Source: Clostridium sp.
GTDB taxonomy: Bacteria; Bacillota; Clostridia; Lachnospirales; Lachnospiraceae
Direction of reading: 5' to 3'
Length of the DNA stretch: 64,000 nucleotides
Assembly (NCBI GenBank): GCA_018377235.1
Contig: JAGZZT010000004.1
Location: forward strand, 1-64,000
The notes below the pieces were generated by a model. That model searched no databases and was not told the origin of the DNA. It saw only the letters and a list, made by a program, of their open reading frames with translations. The position numbers were made by a program, and so were the translations under genes. Positions 59,809-64,000 of this stretch are shown piece after piece (positions within the stretch are counted from its first letter, which is position 1; the number at the start of each line of letters is the position of its first letter).

Positions 59809-60600
59809 CTACTGAATAATCTTTACCGGGCACTTCTCTGCGCACTTGCCGCAGTTGGTACATTTCTCGTAATCAATGACAGCCACATTGTTGTCCATGT
59901 GGATGGCATCGAACTCACACTGCTTGGTGCAGAGAGTACATCCGATACAGCCTACGTCGCATTTGGCCTTTACATCCTTGCCCTTGTCGTGGGAGTTGCA
60001 CTGAACCAGATGCTCCGCCTTGTACGGAACCAGGTCGATCAGCTTCTGCGGGCAGGCTGCCACACACTTACCGCAGGCCACACACTTCTCCTTGTCCACA
60101 ACGGCAATTCCGTCAATGACGTGGATAGCGTCGAACTTGCAGGCCTTCACGCAGGAACCAAATCCCATACAGCCATAGGAACAGGCCTTAGGGCCGCCTC
60201 CCGGAACAACGGCTGCCTTTTTGCAGTCCTCGATTCCGTGGTAAGTGTATTTTACCTTTGTCTTATCGCAGGTTCCCTTACACTTTACGAAAGCTACCAT
60301 CTTCTCGCTGCTTCCAGCTTCCACGCCCATGATAGCCGCGATCTTCTCTCCTACTGGAGCGCCGCCTACCGGACAGGCGTTGGCAGGAGCCTTTCCCTCT
60401 GCGATAGCCTTAGCCAGACCGTCGCAGCCAGGATATCCGCAGCCGCCGCAGTTATTGCCTGGAAGGGCTTCGCGGACAGCAGCCTCTTTTTCGTCTACCT
60501 CAACCTTAAACTTTTCACCGAAGAGTCCCAGACCGATACCTACGATAATACCGGTAGCTGCGATTACAACGGCTGCTATAATAATTGCTGTAACATTCAT
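59809..60600 (-). CDS. rnfB: Electron transport complex subunit RnfB
   Basis: A 263-residue iron-sulfur protein. N-terminal membrane helix (IIIAAVVIAATGIIVGIGLG), then the Rnf-type cluster motif (GNNCGGCGYPGCDGLAKAI), then several 4Fe-4S motifs (CVACGKCVAACPQ, CIGCTLCTKQC, CTNCGKCAEKCP). It takes electrons from ferredoxin into the membrane complex that pumps Na+ or H+ while reducing NAD+. It is the last gene of the operon, as usual in Clostridia. The four ferredoxin-like motifs fit clostridial rather than proteobacterial RnfB. Confidence 0.96.
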   Translation of the reverse strand: MNVTAIIIAAVVIAATGIIVGIGLGLFGEKFKVEVDEKEAAVREALPGNNCGGCGYPGCDGLAKAIAEGKAPANACPVGGAPVGEKIAAIMGVEAGSSEKMVAFVKCKGTCDKTKVKYTYHGIEDCKKAAVVPGGGPKACSYGCMGFGSCVKACKFDAIHVIDGIAVVDKEKCVACGKCVAACPQKLIDLVPYKAEHLVQCNSHDKGKDVKAKCDVGCIGCTLCTKQCEFDAIHMDNNVAVIDYEKCTNCGKCAEKCPVKIIQ

Positions 60601-60615
60601 TTTCGTATCCTCCCT

Positions 60616-61191
60616 CTACAGTAATCCGGAAAATCCGAAAAATGCAATCGCCATTAATCCTGCTGTTACAAGTACGATAGGAGAACCCTGGAAGCTGTAG
60701 GGAACATCGTTGCCCTCCATATGCTCACGGATTCCGGCTAAGAGCACGATGGAAATCGTGTAGCCCACTGCCGTACCGATACCATTTACAACGCTCTGCA
60801 CGAAGCCGTAGCCGTTCTGCACGTTCGTCAAAGCCACACCCAGTACGGCGCAGTTTGTAGTGATCAGCGGCAGGAACACGCCCAGGGCGTTGTACAGAGA
60901 TACCATACACTTCTTTAAGAACATCTCTACAATCTGAACCAGAGCAGCGATGATAAGGATAAATACGATTGTTTTCAGGTAATCCATTCCAAGCGGCTGC
61001 AGCACAAACTGATAAATCAGGCTGGATACAATAGAGGCGATGGTAATAACGAAAATAACCGCTCCGCCCATACCGGCAGCCGTCTCCACCTTTTTAGATA
61101 CGCCGACGAAGGAACAGATACCAAGGAACTGGCTTAATACGACATTGCTCACAAGAGCTGAGCTTATCGCTATAACAAGTAACTCTTTCAT
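60616..61191 (-). CDS. rnfA: Electron transport complex subunit RnfA
   Basis: A 191-residue protein with six membrane helices (LVIAISSALVSNVVLSQFLG; VIFVITIASIVSSLIYQFVL; GIGTAAVGYTISI region) and the conserved cysteine in a mid-membrane position (LITTNCAVLGVALTN). With RnfE it forms the inverted pair that shares an iron-sulfur centre. Length is normal. Confidence 0.96.
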   Translation of the reverse strand: MKELLVIAISSALVSNVVLSQFLGICSFVGVSKKVETAAGMGGAVIFVITIASIVSSLIYQFVLQPLGMDYLKTIVFILIIAALVQIVEMFLKKCMVSLYNALGVFLPLITTNCAVLGVALTNVQNGYGFVQSVVNGIGTAVGYTISIVLLAGIREHMEGNDVPYSFQGSPIVLVTAGLMAIAFFGFSGLL

Positions 61192-61203
61192 CTATGCTTC
61201 CTC

Positions 61204-61887
61204 CTATTCATCCTTTTTTGCGTCTTTATCCTTGCAGCTTGCGCAGTCGCCGCAGCATCCGGATTTCTTCTCCTTCTTCACGGAGCCGTTTGTTGCGCAC
61301 GGAGCCTTCAGCTTATTCTGAAGAGCTGTCAGGCAGGACAGGACGAAGAAAGCACCGGGAGCCAGGATGAAGATGGAAACTGGCTGGTAGGATGCCGGGG
61401 CCACCTGGATGTTAAAAATCATGCCGGAGCCGAGAAGCTCACGGAACGCTCCGATTAACACAAGGGCTACCGTAAATCCAAGTCCCATTCCGATACCGTC
61501 GAAAATGGAGAGCAGCACGCCGTTCTTCATGGCGTAGGACTCTGCACGTCCAAGGATAATACAGTTTACAACGATCAGAGGAATATAGATTCCCAGGGCG
61601 CTGTACAGGGAAGGTACGAAGCCTTCCATCAGCATGTCAATAATTGTTACAAAGGAAGCTACTACCACAATCTCAGCTGGCAGGCGGACCCTGTCGGGAA
61701 TCAGATTCCTGAGGGCAGCGATGAGGGCGTTGGCCGCTACAAGAACCGCTGTCGTGGAAAGTCCCATTCCAAGTCCGTTAATCGCTGACGTGGTAACAGC
61801 CAGTGTAGGACACAGTCCCAGCATCTGGACAAAAATCGGGTTTTCCTTCCAGATACCATTATAAATACGTTCTGCATACTTGTTCAT
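61204..61887 (-). CDS. rnfE: Electron transport complex subunit RnfE with a cysteine-rich tail
   Basis: A 227-residue membrane subunit, six helices, with the conserved NCIILGRAESYAMKN motif matching RnfA NCAVLG. After the last helix it has a tail of about 30 residues carrying GCCGDCASCKDKD, four closely spaced cysteines. Many RnfE proteins are nearer 200 residues and lack this, so the tail may bind metal or be a lineage feature. It lies 11-12 bases from its neighbours in the operon. Confidence 0.95.
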   Translation of the reverse strand: MNKYAERIYNGIWKENPIFVQMLGLCPTLAVTTSAINGLGMGLSTTAVLVAANALIAALRNLIPDRVRLPAEIVVVASFVTIIDMLMEGFVPSLYSALGIYIPLIVVNCIILGRAESYAMKNGVLLSIFDGIGMGLGFTVALVLIGAFRELLGSGMIFNIQVAPASYQPVSIFILAPGAFFVLSCLTALQNKLKAPCATNGSVKKEKKSGCCGDCASCKDKDAKKDE

Positions 61888-61898
61888 GTCTCCACCTC

Positions 61899-62507
61899 CT
61901 ACTGTGCAACGCAGCTTGTATAGAAGTATACGGCTGCATTTACTGCGTTTGTCACTGCGGAAGAAGTGATAGTGGCTCCGCTGATTGCCTGAATCTGAGC
62001 ATCTCCGGACGCCGCTGTCTTTGTCACCTCAAATGTCTGAGCTGTTCTGCCGTTAAACTGATCCTTAAAGGCAGGCTCCTTGGCTTTCATACCAAGTCCA
62101 GGAGTATCATTGATGGCTAAGAAGCCCACTCCTGTAATGGCTCCGTCAGCTGTAATTCCTACGGAAATCTGCACATCTCCGCCATAACTCTCGGAGGATG
62201 TGGAAGTGATCAGATAGCCGATCACTGTTCCGGAAGCGTCAACTGCTTCCATAGCTCCGTCAATTCTTACTTTTCCGAAGCCCTGGCCAGCCAGATCCTC
62301 AGCTGCCGCAGCCGCCTGCTGTGTCAGCTCATCTGTCTCCTGGAAATTGGCTGCATCTGGATATACCTCTTTGTAGGTAGCTGTAGCAGCTGCCTGCTGA
62401 GCCTTGGCAATCGGCTCTAAGGTAATATCGTGAACGCCTCCCAGGCAGAAGCCTGCTACAAGGGTAATAACAAACAGAATAAATGTATCTTTTAAAATTC
62501 CCTTCAT
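61899..62507 (-). CDS. rnfG: Electron transport complex subunit RnfG
   Basis: A 202-residue protein with one N-terminal membrane helix (DTFILFVITLVAGFCLGGVH) and a periplasmic FMN-binding domain. The covalent flavin site is the SGATITSSAV motif, where the second Thr carries FMN through a phosphoester. The stop overlaps nothing but lies flush with the rnfD end (62507). Confidence 0.95.
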   Translation of the reverse strand: MKGILKDTFILFVITLVAGFCLGGVHDITLEPIAKAQQAAATATYKEVYPDAANFQETDELTQQAAAAAEDLAGQGFGKVRIDGAMEAVDASGTVIGYLITSTSSESYGGDVQISVGITADGAITGVGFLAINDTPGLGMKAKEPAFKDQFNGRTAQTFEVTKTAASGDAQIQAISGATITSSAVTNAVNAAVYFYTSCVAQ

Positions 62508-63448
62508 TATTTTTTAGCCCCCTTTCCGAATGCCTTTGGAAGTGTCACTTTCTCAATCAGCGGCACGAAAAGGTTTCCTAAGATGATTGCGTAGGATACG
62601 CCCTCAGGAGAAGCTCCCCACAGACGGAAAATACCAGTCAGAATACCTAAAAACAGGCCGTACACAACCTGTCCCGTCTTGCTTAACGGGCTTGTAACGT
62701 AGTCTGTCGCCATGAAGAAGGCTCCGAAGATAAGACCTCCGGCACATACTTCCTTTGCCACATAAGTGATATCGAAGCCGCCGAACAGGAAGATAAACAC
62801 AGCTACGGTTCCTATGTAAACCAGAGGAATCCTTGGGCTGATGACCTTCCTTGCGATCATATATACAGCTCCGATTAACAGTGCAATAACAGAAACCTCT
62901 CCGATAGTTCCCGGAACGCGTCCCACGATCAGGGACATCAGATCCACATCGTTTCCAGCTCTCATAGCAGCCAGAGGAGTCGCTCCGGACATGCTGTCAA
63001 AGCCAAGCTTTGCAGAAGAGAAGTTGTTCATAAATCCTGCAAAGGAAATTAAGAGGAAGCATCTGGCTGCCAGAGCCGGGTTCATAAAGTTCTGTCCCAG
63101 TCCGCCGTACAGCTGCTTTACTACAATAATAGCGAAGATACCGCCCAGGAATGGAATCCATAACGGAATCTCCGGAGGCATGTTGAGGGCCAGGATCATA
63201 CCTGTCACCACGGCGCTGCCATCGCTTACCGTAATCGGCTTCTTCATCAGTTTCTCATATACATACTCGGACAGCACACAGGAAACTACGGTGGCAATAA
63301 GCACCAGAAGAGCGTGCATACCGAACTGCCATACACCATAAACACTGGCGGGAATCATAGCAATCGCCACATCAAACATCAGATTCTGAGTGGTAATCTT
63401 ATTCCGCACATGAGGTGATGACGATACGTTTAACAATTTTTCCATTTC
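62507..63448 (-). CDS. rnfD: Electron transport complex subunit RnfD
   Basis: About 313 residues from ATG 63448 behind GGAGGTGTG. Multi-span protein with the covalent FMN motif SMSGATPLAAMRAG and GGLGQNFMNPALAARCFLLI. It carries the ion-translocating path with RnfG/E/A. It abuts rnfG and follows rnfC by 10 bases. Confidence 0.95.
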   Translation of the reverse strand, partial: EMEKLLNVSSSPHVRNKITTQNLMFDVAIAMIPASVYGVWQFGMHALLVLIATVVSCVLSEYVYEKLMKKPITVSDGSAVVTGMILALNMPPEIPLWIPFLGGIFAIIVVKQLYGGLGQNFMNPALAARCFLLISFAGFMNNFSSAKLGFDSMSGATPLAAMRAGNDVDLMSLIVGRVPGTIGEVSVIALLIGAVYMIARKVISPRIPLVYIGTVAVFIFLFGGFDITYVAKEVCAGGLIFGAFFMATDYVTSPLSKTGQVVYGLFLGILTGIFRLWGASPEGVSYAIILGNLFVPLIEKVTLPKAFGKGAKK

Positions 63449-63458
63449 TTCACACCTC

Positions 63459-64000
63459 CTACTTTCTGCGGCTGGCCGCAACTGCCTTCCTCATTTCCTT
63501 AAACGCCTGTGTCAGAGGTCTCTTAGCCGGACATGCAAAGGCACAGCAGCCGCACTCTACGCACTCCATGCCGTTTAAACTCTGGAAACGCTCCAAATTC
63601 TCGGCAGCAGCAGCCTTCATCATCAGAGGCGGAACCAGATGCTCCGGACATACGTCCACGCAGCGTCCGCAGCGGATACACGGCGTGGGAGCCTGAGCTT
63701 TTACTTCGTCCTTTGTAAAACAGGTAAGAGCAGAGGATGTCTTGGCAACTGGGAAGCTTGTGCTGAATAAAGCCTGTCCCATCATAGGACCACCAGAAAT
63801 CATTTTCTCCGGCTCAGTCTTAAATCCGCCGGCAGCCTCAATCAGACGGTTATAGCTGGTTCCCAGCCGTACCTCGTAGTTCTGAGGATTTGCAACCGCG
63901 TCTCCTGTCACGGTAATGATCTTTCTGATCAGCGGAGTGGACTCGCACACTGCATTATAAATAGAAACAACTGTGTCAATATTGTCCACAACACAGCCAG
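63459..64000 (-). CDS. rnfC: Electron transport complex subunit RnfC, C-terminal part (runs off window)
   Basis: The frame is open to the window edge; about 180 C-terminal residues are visible. They contain part of the SLBB-like region (YEVRLGTSYNRLIEAAGGFK, SGGPMMGQALF) and two 4Fe-4S motifs (CIRCGRCVDVCPEH and CVECGCCAFACPAKRP). RnfC is the NADH-binding, peripheral subunit. Full proteins are about 430-450 residues, so more than half lies beyond position 64000. Confidence 0.95.
   Translation of the reverse strand, partial: GCVVDNIDTVVSIYNAVCESTPLIRKIITVTGDAVANPQNYEVRLGTSYNRLIEAAGGFKTEPEKMISGGPMMGQALFSTSFPVAKTSSALTCFTKDEVKAQAPTPCIRCGRCVDVCPEHLVPPLMMKAAAAENLERFQSLNGMECVECGCCAFACPAKRPLTQAFKEMRKAVAASRRK

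Overview
The window looks like a chromosomal segment of an anaerobic gut-type Clostridia, probably Lachnospiraceae. That is an inference from the complete-looking Rnf operon, strong AGGAGG ribosome binding sites, the family composition (DUF3798 transporter, YfcC carriers) and the Clostridia-type mobile-element debris. No rRNA, tRNA or CRISPR array was seen.

Positions 1-18,700 are a graveyard of integrative elements and prophage. It holds an IS3-like end, the C-terminal piece of a conjugative relaxase, fragments of a phage tail tape measure protein, tail chaperone, HK97-type capsid and family A DNA polymerase, and intact passengers (VOC protein, prohibitin-like SPFH protein, DUF932 protein, HNH protein, HicAB). 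The most notable content is two independent operons of the same layout, XRE regulator - ImmA/IrrE zinc peptidase - PIN-like nuclease (383-2304 and 4429-6436). A third XRE/ImmA pair (15332-16544) has three perfect GAAC-N4-GTTC boxes, the Gram-positive LexA consensus, at its promoter. Module 1 has an in-frame stop in its nuclease gene; module 2 looks intact and has a 23-bp perfect palindrome next to its promoter.

Positions 18,779-42,039 form a capsule/exopolysaccharide locus on the minus strand. It begins with the phosphoregulatory genes (CpsB phosphatase, Wzz-like CpsC, CpsD tyrosine kinase), the priming sugar transferase and an LCP ligase. It continues with UDP-glucuronate supply (epimerase, Ugd), an Alg14/Alg13-like transferase pair, pyruvyl transferase, FrhB-like protein, three further glycosyltransferases, Wzy polymerase, Wzx flippase, UDP-galactopyranose mutase, two acyltransferases and a nucleotidyltransferase. 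A G9 tract in one acyltransferase and a 6-bp microsatellite in the FrhB-like gene suggest built-in variability. A decayed second copy of ugd/epimerase sits between the head and the body of the locus.

Positions 42,335-64,000 are more ordinary chromosome. They hold a DUF3798-type ABC importer with RbsC-like permeases, an AIM24 protein, a cytidylate-kinase-like protein, a Na+/H+ antiporter-like permease, a lone tyrosine recombinase and an aldose-epimerase homologue. A MerR-controlled cluster follows (YfcC carrier - amidohydrolase - YfcC carrier) with a textbook 19-bp-spacer MerR promoter. Then come a lipoprotein gene and the rnfCDGEAB operon, whose rnfC runs off the window edge.
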